DNA from: Listeria farberi
Lineage (GTDB): Bacteria > Bacillota > Bacilli > Lactobacillales > Listeriaceae
NCBI RefSeq assembly: GCF_014229245.1
Contig: NZ_JAARZJ010000001.1
Span: 62,001-126,000, forward strand
Length of the DNA: 64,000 bases
Direction of reading: 5' to 3'
The notes beneath the pieces were generated by a model, which saw only the letters and a program-made list of their open reading frames with translations, ran no database searches and was not told the origin of the DNA. The position numbers were made by a program, and so were the translations under genes. Of the stretch, positions 10,249 to 18,694 are shown piece by piece. Every line of letters begins with the position of its first letter. Position 1 is the stretch's first letter.

Positions 10249-10866
10249 ATGAAAAAAATTATTAGCTCCATTGTCGTTTTATTAGCTACTTTTATGATAC
10301 CCTTGCAGGCGAGTGCCCACGTCTCTGTTTTACCAAGTGAGTCCACTGTTGACTCTTGGGAAACTTATACGATGAAAGTACCTTCTGAAAAAGACGCTGC
10401 ATCAAAGAAAATCGTATTAAAAGTAGCAAAAGGTGTTTCATTCGAATCATACGAACCAGTGTCAGGATGGACAACTACGGTAGATAAGAAAAACAGTACA
10501 GTAACATGGCAAACTGAAGGAAGCGGGATTGAAAAAGGTCAATTCCAACGTTTTAGTTTTATCGCTAAAAACCCAAGTGAAGAAGGAGAAGTAGCTTGGA
10601 ATGCCTACCAATATTATGAAGATGGCTCCATAGTTGAATGGGTTGGCGCAGAAGATTCCGAAACACCCCATGCGACTACGAAAATTTTGAAAGAATCTTC
10701 AAAAACTACCACAGGGTCACACGGAGAAATGGTTGCAGGAGCCGAGAATACTGCTGCGAATACAAGCGAGTCTAATGACAATACGATTTTATTATGGACG
10801 GCGCTTGCCATTGGTGTGCTCGCATTAATTACAAGTATTCTTGCTATCTTAAGCCGAAAAAAATAA
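10249..10866 (+). CDS. ycnI: YcnI-like copper-binding protein (DUF1775)
   Basis: This 205-residue protein has a signal peptide (1-23, ending ASA) so that mature residue 1 is His24, a DUF1775 beta-domain (about 24-145), a Ser/Thr/Asn-rich linker and a C-terminal membrane helix (about 182-201) ending in basic residues. B. subtilis YcnI binds Cu(II) through an N-terminal His brace helped by a Trp; W131 here sits in the matching EWVGAED context. It probably hands copper to the upstream CopC/CopD protein on the outer face of the membrane. A terminator is not obvious before the MOSC gene, 18 bases on, which may be cotranscribed. Confidence 0.88.
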   Translation: MKKIISSIVVLLATFMIPLQASAHVSVLPSESTVDSWETYTMKVPSEKDAASKKIVLKVAKGVSFESYEPVSGWTTTVDKKNSTVTWQTEGSGIEKGQFQRFSFIAKNPSEEGEVAWNAYQYYEDGSIVEWVGAEDSETPHATTKILKESSKTTTGSHGEMVAGAENTAANTSESNDNTILLWTALAIGVLALITSILAILSRKK

Positions 10867-10884
10867 CATCAAAGGAGTAAATAG

Positions 10885-11526
10885 ATGGAGAGGAAAATCA
10901 TCCATTTAGCAGTTGGAAAACCAAAAAATTTAACCCTTCCAAGTAATAAACGAATGATGACTGGAATTGAAAAAAAGCTCGTTAAAAAAGCGCAATTAAC
11001 TATGAATGGCTTTGAAAACGATGCACCTCATAATTTGAAATATCATGGAGGAGCGGATCGAACTGTATGCATTTATCCATATGAGCATTATGCCAAATGG
11101 GCTGAAATGTTTGGAGAAGAACTACAAGTAACCGCGTTTGGGGAGAATCTAATAGTCACTAATATGTTAGAGAGCACGGTCCATATCGGTGATAAATTTC
11201 AAATTGGTGAAACTGTAATACAAGTAACAGAGGCGCGAAACCCGTGTAGCACGATTGAGAAATTTAATGGAATACCAAATCTCTATAAAGCAATTCGCGA
11301 AACAGGCTTGACAGGTTATCTATGCCGAACAATTACCTCAGGAGAAATCAGTGAAACGGATAAGATTAGACAAATACACCAAGAGTCGCACGGGGTAACA
11401 GTTGCTTTTTGTCATGAAAAAGTATTGCATAAAAAAGGTACAAAAGAAGACTTTGAGCGAATTTTAGCTGTTCAAGCTTTATCCGAACGTTACCGGAATC
11501 AAGTAGAAAAGCTAATAAAAAAGTGA
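10885..11526 (+). CDS. MOSC domain protein, YiiM-like
   Basis: This 213-residue cytoplasmic protein has a MOSC domain (about 30-165) with HGGADRTVCIYPYEHY, the AFGENL motif and the conserved Cys121 in EARNPCSTIEKFNG that is expected to bind the molybdenum cofactor sulfur or thiol. The C-terminal 3-helix region ends in a basic tail. YiiM-type proteins reduce N-hydroxylated compounds using molybdenum cofactor. An AAAGGAG ribosome binding site is present. Whether this organism loads molybdenum cofactor on it cannot be seen here. Confidence 0.88.
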   Translation: MERKIIHLAVGKPKNLTLPSNKRMMTGIEKKLVKKAQLTMNGFENDAPHNLKYHGGADRTVCIYPYEHYAKWAEMFGEELQVTAFGENLIVTNMLESTVHIGDKFQIGETVIQVTEARNPCSTIEKFNGIPNLYKAIRETGLTGYLCRTITSGEISETDKIRQIHQESHGVTVAFCHEKVLHKKGTKEDFERILAVQALSERYRNQVEKLIKK

Positions 11527-11553
11527 TAGCGTCATTCGCTATCACTTTTTTTG
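11521..11553. terminator. bidirectional terminator between MOSC gene and potassium channel
   Basis: AAGTGATAGCG / CGCTATCACTT is an 11-bp perfect stem with loop TCATT and seven following T; it spans both stop codons of the convergent genes. Confidence 0.85.
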
Positions 11554-12275
11554 GTTTCGTTTATTAATTCATTCTTTCTCAGTGTTAAAAATTGTTCAAC
11601 TACGGCAATTTCTTCTTTCGTTAAATCAGGTGTGTCGGCAATTAATTGGGTGATTTTACTTGCGCGTTGTGTGCTAGAGGTAGAAGTTTTCTTAGCACGA
11701 AAAAAGTTGGTTAATGTACTAGTAATCATCCCAATAAACGCTATTCCAAATAGCATCATTATCGATGCTAAAATTCGTCCGATTGGTGTAACTGGAACGA
11801 TATCTCCGTAGCCTACTGTTGTCGACGTAACGATTGCCCACCACAGTGCATCAGGATAGTTGTTTATTTCAGGTTCAATAAAAACCATTGGAACCGGAAT
11901 AATAATCACAAGTAATACAAAAATCATTAAAAAGCGACTTAATCCATTGGAACGGAAAAAGCTATAAATCGGTACAATATAACGTCTTCCCATCGCAGTA
12001 ATACTTAGAAGATGGATAAAACTTACAATCCGAGCCGCTCTAAATCCGCCGTAAAAAGGAATGATTGCAATCAATTGGAAAGGATGCGTTTTTACATAAT
12101 GCCACTTATCATCTGCTCGGTGAAACCTAACAAAATAATCTAATGTAAATATCACCCAAATAATCCAATTTAAAATAAAAGTAAAGTTGTTTCTGTATGG
12201 CAATAGGGCAAGGGAAAGTACTATGAGACTAAGCATAAAAATCTCATAAATCATTTTTCTCTTTGTTTTATCCAA
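11532..12275 (-). CDS. voltage-gated-type potassium channel protein
   Basis: This 247-residue protein has several N-terminal membrane helices including an S4-like stretch (FRAARIVSFIHLLSI and GRRYIVPIYSFF), then a pore module with selectivity filter TVGYGD near residues 153-158 flanked by two helices. A cytoplasmic tail of about 55 residues follows with a final coiled segment (LTKEEIAVVEQFLTLRKNEL). This is the bacterial six-helix potassium channel layout. The frame extends to a GTG at 12284, but that GTG is part of the GAGGTG ribosome binding site that serves the TTG at 12275, so the TTG was chosen. Confidence 0.88.
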   Translation of the reverse strand: MDKTKRKMIYEIFMLSLIVLSLALLPYRNNFTFILNWIIWVIFTLDYFVRFHRADDKWHYVKTHPFQLIAIIPFYGGFRAARIVSFIHLLSITAMGRRYIVPIYSFFRSNGLSRFLMIFVLLVIIIPVPMVFIEPEINNYPDALWWAIVTSTTVGYGDIVPVTPIGRILASIMMLFGIAFIGMITSTLTNFFRAKKTSTSSTQRASKITQLIADTPDLTKEEIAVVEQFLTLRKNELINETKKSDSE

Positions 12276-12346
12276 GTTATTCACCTCGTTTAACGTGTAT
12301 TCTTATTTATTTTAGCATAAAACCGGCTGAAAACTGTAGATAAATC

Positions 12347-12382
12347 AAAAACAGCTGATGATATATGTCATCAGCTGTTTTC
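12347..12382 (-). terminator. rho-independent terminator of ctaA
   Basis: AAAACAGCTGATGA pairs with TCATCAGCTGTTTT around a six-base loop, with a T run on the minus strand. It lies just past the ctaA stop. Confidence 0.85.
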
Positions 12383-12383
12383 T

Positions 12384-13301
12384 TTATTTAATTCGTAGCC
12401 GATTACTTTTACTTCTAGATGCGAGCAAGCATAGGTAGCAAAGTAAGGCGAAGAGCATTGTAATAATTAAGCTGTGTGCCAGTGCGATATATAAGTTCAC
12501 TCCTGTATAAACAGAAAGCGCACCAGTAACCGCTTGAAGAGCGATAAACACAAGTGACAATACCATACTAAAAGTTAACACGCGGTATCTTCTATAATCA
12601 CGGAACACAAGCCAAGTTACATAAAGTAACCAAACAATTAAAATAAATGCGGCTAACCTGTGGAAATACTGCACATAATCTTGTACAGAAGTAGGCATAA
12701 TAAAGTGCCCATTTTCAAACGGCCAAACCGGAACGGCCATACTTGCTTTTTCATGACGTACAAGTGCGCCAGTATAAACGGCTAAATAAGTATAAATCGT
12801 TAGCGCGTATATATTAATTCGTAATTTTGTCCCCATCACAAGGTTTCTAGCATCAAATTTCCTGTCTACTTCGAAAATCATTAGGGCAAGTAACACAATC
12901 GAGGCATAACATATAATGGAAATACCAAAGTGAAGTGCCATAATGTACGGATTTTGACCCCAAACTACTGCTGCCATTCCCATTAACGCTTGAATAATTA
13001 GAAACAACACAGCGATAATTGCAAGTGGTTTTGTTTCGCGGCGATTTTTCATATAAATCCAAGCACAAATTGCTAATACAATAACAAAAATCGAACTGAT
13101 TCCTGTTGTCATTCGGTGCATAAATTCAATGAGTTTTTCTGGGGTAACATCTGTTAAACGAACTAATTGTCCATTACAAAGTGGCCAACTATTACCACAA
13201 CCATCTGCCGAACCAGTTTTCGTCACCAGTGCCCCGCCAAAAACAACGACCGTCATACAAATAATCGTTAGTACAGACCAAACTTTTAAGAATTTTTTCA
13301 T
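12384..13301 (-). CDS. ctaA: heme A synthase CtaA
   Basis: This 305-residue protein has eight membrane helices in two four-helix halves. Heme-ligand motifs are visible: E59-x2-H62R in the first half, further His in ALHFGIS, YFHRLAAF and ALAHSLIIT. Cys35 and Cys42 in the DGCGNSWPLCNG loop match the disulfide loop of Gram-positive CtaA. It oxidises heme O to heme A for the cytochrome aa3 quinol oxidase. AAAGGAGAG precedes the ATG. It diverges from ctaB, which makes heme O. Confidence 0.96.
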   Translation of the reverse strand: MKKFLKVWSVLTIICMTVVVFGGALVTKTGSADGCGNSWPLCNGQLVRLTDVTPEKLIEFMHRMTTGISSIFVIVLAICAWIYMKNRRETKPLAIIAVLFLIIQALMGMAAVVWGQNPYIMALHFGISIICYASIVLLALMIFEVDRKFDARNLVMGTKLRINIYALTIYTYLAVYTGALVRHEKASMAVPVWPFENGHFIMPTSVQDYVQYFHRLAAFILIVWLLYVTWLVFRDYRRYRVLTFSMVLSLVFIALQAVTGALSVYTGVNLYIALAHSLIITMLFALLCYLCLLASRSKSNRLRIK

Positions 13302-13439
13302 TATCTACCAATCTCTCCTTTAGATGCGTGTGAGATTTTACTAAAATTTGTTTATATGTATATGTTCATGAGTACACATCAAACTAATTGTAGCGTGTTT
13401 ATTTAAAGAAGTAAAGCGTACAAGACTAAAGCCGATTTA

Positions 13440-13469
13440 TTGACAAAAGGGGCGTATTTTTCACATAAT
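13440..13469 (+). promoter_or_regulatory. candidate ctaB promoter
   Basis: A perfect TTGACA (13440-13445) is 18 bases from CATAAT (13464-13469), about 70 bases before the ctaB start in the ctaA/ctaB divergent gap. Confidence 0.6.
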
Positions 13470-13536
13470 AAGGGTATAGGATATGTATCAGTTCGCAATC
13501 ACTGGTTTATATCAGCAAGTGTTAGGGGGAGAAAAA

Positions 13537-14442
13537 TTGAATCAGATAGAGAAGACTGGGGAGTTAACTTCGAGTAGATTTACTGTCCGTGATTTTACCG
13601 AGCTTGTGAAAATCGGAATCGTTAATTCTAATACGATTACTGCTTTTACAGGTATGTGGCTAGCCTTTCAGTTAAATGGAATTTCTTTTATTCAAAATGT
13701 AGATGTAATATTTTTTACTATCGTCGGTTCGGCACTTATTGTCGCTGCTTCGGGCGCTTTTAACAATGTCATTGATCGTGATATTGACGGAATTATGGAA
13801 AGAACGAAAAACCGACCAACGATGACCGGGAAAATTTCTGGTAAACGTGCACTGATGGTCGCACTTGTGTTAGGTGTTGTCGGGACAATTATGTTATTTA
13901 TGACGACTTGGCAAGCAGGAGTTCTTGGTGTTATCGGTGTCTTTTTGTATGTAGTCGTTTATTCCCTTTATGCGAAAAGAAAACTAGTTAGTAATACTGT
14001 CATTGGTAGTTTTTCAGGAGCTGTTCCACCGCTTATCGGTTGGTTTGCAGTTGAGCCATCATTTAGCATTGTGCCAATTATGCTATTTCTTGTCATGTTT
14101 TGTTGGCAACCACCTCATTTTTATGCAATCGCGATTAAACGGAAAGAGGAATACGCAGCCGCTGGAATTCCAATGTTGCCAGTAGTAAAAGGCATTGAAC
14201 GCACAAAGAAAAGTATGTTTTTCTGGGTGATTTTATTAACTGTTTTACCATTCTTTATGTTTGATTTAGGGCTTGTATATGTTATTTTAGCAACCTTACT
14301 CAATATCGGTTGGCTGGCACTAAGTATTTATGGATTTAAAATGGAAGATAGCATCAAATGGGCAAAATGGATGTTTATTTACTCGCTAAATTACATGACA
14401 ATTTTATTTGTTGCGATGGTCGTTATTTCGATTTTCTTATAA
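13537..14442 (+). CDS. ctaB: protoheme IX farnesyltransferase CtaB
   Basis: This 301-residue UbiA-family membrane prenyltransferase has the first Asp-rich motif NVIDRDIDGIMERTKNRP (N77, D80, D84), which binds the farnesyl diphosphate via magnesium, and nine or so membrane helices. It makes heme O from protoheme. The frame is open from 13483, but the TTG at 13537 follows AGGGGGAG at good spacing and gives the usual N-terminus (NQIEKTGEL). It is divergent from ctaA as in B. subtilis. Confidence 0.95.
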   Translation: MNQIEKTGELTSSRFTVRDFTELVKIGIVNSNTITAFTGMWLAFQLNGISFIQNVDVIFFTIVGSALIVAASGAFNNVIDRDIDGIMERTKNRPTMTGKISGKRALMVALVLGVVGTIMLFMTTWQAGVLGVIGVFLYVVVYSLYAKRKLVSNTVIGSFSGAVPPLIGWFAVEPSFSIVPIMLFLVMFCWQPPHFYAIAIKRKEEYAAAGIPMLPVVKGIERTKKSMFFWVILLTVLPFFMFDLGLVYVILATLLNIGWLALSIYGFKMEDSIKWAKWMFIYSLNYMTILFVAMVVISIFL

Positions 14443-14450
14443 AGACAACT

Positions 14451-14500
14451 ACAATTACGAGAACCGCATTTTGGCGCGGATTTTCGTAATTGTTTTTTTA
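14451..14500 (+). terminator. rho-independent terminator of ctaB
   Basis: ACAATTACGA at 14451-14460 pairs with TCGTAATTGT downstream, with a partly paired upper stem (GCGC-type), and seven T follow. Confidence 0.8.
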
Positions 14501-14588
14501 TGATTTTTAAAGCTTTTCAAATGATATGAGAATTGGTAAAATGAAACTTACATCAAGAAAAACAAAATACCGCCGAGGAGGGCAAAAT

Positions 14589-15644
14589 GTGAAGTTTATT
14601 ATACGAGTAGCTGTGCTATTAATCATTTGCCTGTTCATTGGATATAACACAGATCTTTTTTTTAGTAAATCAGTTGAAAAAAATACGGCCGAAGATACTG
14701 CTACAAAATCTAATTTTCCTGATGATAAAAAAACAACAAATGAAAATCCGAAACAAGTACAAGATAGTTCTAGCTTGGCAAGGTTTATTAATAAGAACGT
14801 AAGTGAGTTAAACAAAGAATTTGGTGACCCGGTACGTGTGGACAAAACAGCATACGGTTATGATAATTACGTTTATAGCCAACCAGGAACTAGCTACATG
14901 TTAGTTGGAGTAACCAATAATGTTATACAAACGATTTATGCGCTCGGTCAAGACTTAAATGTTATGCCTTATACTATCGGAATGTCGACAGAAAAAGTAT
15001 TTACTGATGCGAATTTACAATCAGAAATATCTTTTAATTATAAAGATAGTTATTATAAATTTGAACTTTCCGAAGAAGATTTAAATGCTCGACCAATTGT
15101 CAATATCGGAAGTGGCGTGTATGCGCAACTGAATTTTGATAAATTTAAGTCAAAACTAGTTAGTGTCCGCTACTTGAATAAATTAGCTTTCATAAAAATG
15201 CGACCTTATGAATTATCTTATCAAGGTGAAATTTATGAAGAGAAATTATCTCAAGAAGATTGGAATGCGATTGACCAAGCTTCCAGTAAACAGGTATTAG
15301 AAATTACAAACGTCATTCGCGACCGTTACGGTATAGAAGAAGTGGCGTGGGATGTTGGCGTAGCAAGAGTAGCATATGGTCATAGTTTTGATATGAAGAA
15401 AAATGATTATTTTGATCACAATTCACCAACACAAGGCGATCTGAGCAAGCGGTTAAGCGCGGGTAATATAAAATATACTAAAGCAGGAGAAAATATTGCT
15501 TATAATTATGTAGATAGTGCAGCTGCTGTAGAAGGCTGGTTAAATTCGAAAGGGCACAGAGAAAACTTACTAGATGGTTCTTATACCTACATGGGTGCTG
15601 GAACTTATCGGAAGTATTATACGCAAAATTTTATTATTAAATAA
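14589..15644 (+). CDS. ylbC: CAP-domain secreted protein, YlbC-like
   Basis: This 351-residue protein starts with a single membrane segment or uncleaved signal (about 2-22), then a polar linker, an N-terminal CAP-associated domain (about 55-190, two repeats) and a C-terminal CAP/SCP domain (about 225-345). The CAP motifs are clear: VARVAYGHSFDM, FDHNSPTQGDL and AGENIAYNY, then GHRENLLD. Gram-positive CAP proteins are extracellular and may be calcium-dependent proteases or lipid-binding; the role here is unknown. The GTG start at 14589 with GAGGAGGG is preferred over the upstream ATG at 14526. Confidence 0.88.
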   Translation: MKFIIRVAVLLIICLFIGYNTDLFFSKSVEKNTAEDTATKSNFPDDKKTTNENPKQVQDSSSLARFINKNVSELNKEFGDPVRVDKTAYGYDNYVYSQPGTSYMLVGVTNNVIQTIYALGQDLNVMPYTIGMSTEKVFTDANLQSEISFNYKDSYYKFELSEEDLNARPIVNIGSGVYAQLNFDKFKSKLVSVRYLNKLAFIKMRPYELSYQGEIYEEKLSQEDWNAIDQASSKQVLEITNVIRDRYGIEEVAWDVGVARVAYGHSFDMKKNDYFDHNSPTQGDLSKRLSAGNIKYTKAGENIAYNYVDSAAAVEGWLNSKGHRENLLDGSYTYMGAGTYRKYYTQNFIIK

Positions 15645-15691
15645 TCGTTCTATGGTATAATAGAAAAGTAAGTAAGATGGAGGTGGCTAGA

Positions 15692-16141
15692 TTGCTCGCT
15701 ACAATGGAAAATATGGCGCTACTTGACTTATCAGATGAGCTTGCTAGCATGATTCTAGACTCCGAAGAAGCACAGAATTATAAGCATACTAGACAAGTAT
15801 TACTAAATGACGCCAATTCACAAAAAAATATTCGTCAGTTTATACGAATAAAAGAACAATATGAGGAAGTACAACGGTTCGGCCGGTATCATCCTGATTA
15901 TAAAGAAGTAACCAGGAAGACTCGTGCGTATAAACGCGAAGTCGACATGGATCAAAATGTGGCAGCTTTTCGCCGAGCAGAGATGGATTTACAATCTCTC
16001 TTGGATGAAATTAGTTTGCTTCTCGCAAGTGCAGTCTCAGAAAATATTAAAGTACCGACTGGTAATCCATTTTTTGAAACGAAATCTGCTTGTTCTACAG
16101 GCGGTTGTGGCAGCGGGGGAGGCTGCGGTTGTTCAGCGTAA
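15692..16141 (+). CDS. ylbF: YlbF/RicF-type subunit of the RNase Y specificity complex
   Basis: This 149-residue protein is mostly helical (DUF964/YlbF fold) with a Gly/Cys-rich tail, CSTGGCGSGGGCGCSA, at the end. In B. subtilis YlbF, YmcA and YaaT (RicF, RicA, RicT) form a complex that directs RNase Y cleavage of mRNAs and carries iron-sulfur clusters; the tail cysteines are plausible ligands. The TTG at 15692 sits six bases after GGAGGTG, so it is chosen over the ATG at 15677, which overlaps the ribosome binding site. The neighbours ylbD and ylbE of B. subtilis are missing upstream. Confidence 0.9.
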   Translation: MLATMENMALLDLSDELASMILDSEEAQNYKHTRQVLLNDANSQKNIRQFIRIKEQYEEVQRFGRYHPDYKEVTRKTRAYKREVDMDQNVAAFRRAEMDLQSLLDEISLLLASAVSENIKVPTGNPFFETKSACSTGGCGSGGGCGCSA

Positions 16142-16171
16142 AGCTTATCCTAAAAAGAAGGGGCTTAGACA

Positions 16172-16453
16172 ATGGAAAATGATAGACAAGCTATCGTCGT
16201 TTGGATGAATCATCTCAAACAAGTTAGATCTTTGAAGCGATTTGGAAATGTTCATTATGTATCGCGTAAGTTAAAATATGCGGTGTTATATTGTGATATG
16301 GCCGAAGTAGAAGATATCTCTAACAAAGTTTCTCGTTTTCATTATGTGAAACGTGTGGAAATGTCTTTTCGTCCGTTCTTAAAAACAGAATACGAATCAA
16401 AAAAAGAAATGATGTATGAACATAAAAACGAAGATGTACAAATCAGTATTTAA
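16172..16453 (+). CDS. ylbG: YlbG family protein (DUF2129)
   Basis: This 93-residue protein has an alpha/beta pattern, with basic N-terminal half ([33 protein letters not shown]) typical of the YlbG family. Its function is unknown. It follows ylbF by 30 bases and a terminator comes right after it, so ylbF-ylbG is an operon, the same pairing as in B. subtilis. An AGAAGGGG ribosome binding site precedes the ATG. Confidence 0.88.
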
Positions 16454-16455
16454 TC

Positions 16456-16497
16456 AAAACGGCGAGGCTATTTCGACTAGTCTTGCTGTTTTTTTGC
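16456..16497 (+). terminator. rho-independent terminator of ylbG
   Basis: A hairpin (AAAACGGCGAGGCTA against TAGTCTTGCTGTTTT, with mismatches) ends in seven T. Confidence 0.7.
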
Positions 16498-16550
16498 ATC
16501 TATTTATGATAAAGTAAAAAAGACATTGAAGTAAAGGTTGTGCGAAAAAC

Positions 16551-17593
<1,043 letters not shown>

Positions 17594-17612
17594 GTAGGAG
17601 ATGGAGAAGATA

Positions 17613-18653
17613 ATGCGTAAAGAGTGGAAAAAAATAACGGCAATAGTGCTGTTGATTATTATTATAGCGGGCTTTTTTATTCCAGTTCCGTATTATATTT
17701 CAAAACCTGGTGGAACCGAAGAACTTGCACCACTCGTTACGGTTGATAACCATCCAAATAAAAAAGACGGATCACTCAGTCTAGTGACGATTGCGATGGG
17801 AAAAGCAAATATTTATACATATGTGACAGCTAAATTTCTACCATATCATGAACTAGAAAAAGATAGCGACATCAAATACGATAATGAATCTGATGAAGAA
17901 TACAACGTTCGCCAAATGCAAATGATGAATGAATCCAAAAACAACGCCATTCAAGTAGCTTACAAAGCAGCCGGACAAGAAGTCAAAGTTACTTATGATG
18001 GCGTATACGTATTAAGTGTAAAAGACAATGTTCCGGCAGCTGATATCCTTCACGCTGGTGATTTAATTACAGAAATTGACGGGCACTCGTTTAAATCAAG
18101 CCAAGAATTTATTGATTACATCCACAGTAAAAAAGTGGGTGACACTGTCAAAATCAGCTATAAGCATGGTGATAAAAACGAGCAAGCCAACATCAAACTA
18201 ACAGCCATTGATAAAAAAGGTACTCCAGGAATTGGTATCACGCTTGTGGATGATGAAAAAATCACCGCAGATCCAACCGTGAAAATCGACTCTGAAAAAA
18301 TCGGCGGACCTTCTGCTGGTTTGATGTTCAGTCTAGAAATATACAGCCGTTTCGAAAAAAATGATCTTACAGATGGCAAAAAAATTGCTGGAACTGGCAC
18401 AATTGATCCTGATGGAACCGTGGGAAGAATCGGCGGTATTGATCAAAAGGTCGTTGCGGCAGATAAGAGTGGTGCAAAAATTTTCTTTGCTCCAAATGAT
18501 CCAATCACTGAAGAAATGAAAAAAAGCGATCCAAGTATCGAAAGTAATTACGATACAGCAGTCGAAACAGCGAAAGACATTGATACCAAAATGAAAATTG
18601 TTCCAGTTAAAACCTTCCAAGATGCCGTGGATTATTTAGAAAAACTAAACTAA
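17613..18653 (+). CDS. ylbL: PDZ/Lon-like membrane serine protease, YlbL-like
   Basis: This 346-residue protein has an N-terminal membrane anchor (about 8-27, ending FFIPVPYYISKPG), a PDZ domain (about 115-195, with DLITEIDGHSF) and a C-terminal Lon protease domain. The catalytic Ser lies in KIGGPSAGLMFSLEIY; the Lys partner is in GGIDQKVVAADKSGAKIFFAP. In B. subtilis YlbL acts with CtpA to remove the division inhibitor YneA after DNA damage, a likely role here too. The ATG at 17613 with TGGAG six bases before it is preferred to the ATG at 17601, which abuts AGGAG. B. subtilis ylbJ and ylbK, normally in between, are absent. Confidence 0.92.
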   Translation: MRKEWKKITAIVLLIIIIAGFFIPVPYYISKPGGTEELAPLVTVDNHPNKKDGSLSLVTIAMGKANIYTYVTAKFLPYHELEKDSDIKYDNESDEEYNVRQMQMMNESKNNAIQVAYKAAGQEVKVTYDGVYVLSVKDNVPAADILHAGDLITEIDGHSFKSSQEFIDYIHSKKVGDTVKISYKHGDKNEQANIKLTAIDKKGTPGIGITLVDDEKITADPTVKIDSEKIGGPSAGLMFSLEIYSRFEKNDLTDGKKIAGTGTIDPDGTVGRIGGIDQKVVAADKSGAKIFFAPNDPITEEMKKSDPSIESNYDTAVETAKDIDTKMKIVPVKTFQDAVDYLEKLN

Positions 18654-18694
18654 AAAAGTCGTTTTGTCTGCTTTAGACAAAACGACTTTTTAAT
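18652..18694. terminator. bidirectional terminator between ylbL and the UvrA-like gene
   Basis: AAAAGTCGTTTTGTCT pairs perfectly with AGACAAAACGACTTTT with a short loop; A and T runs flank both sides. Confidence 0.9.
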
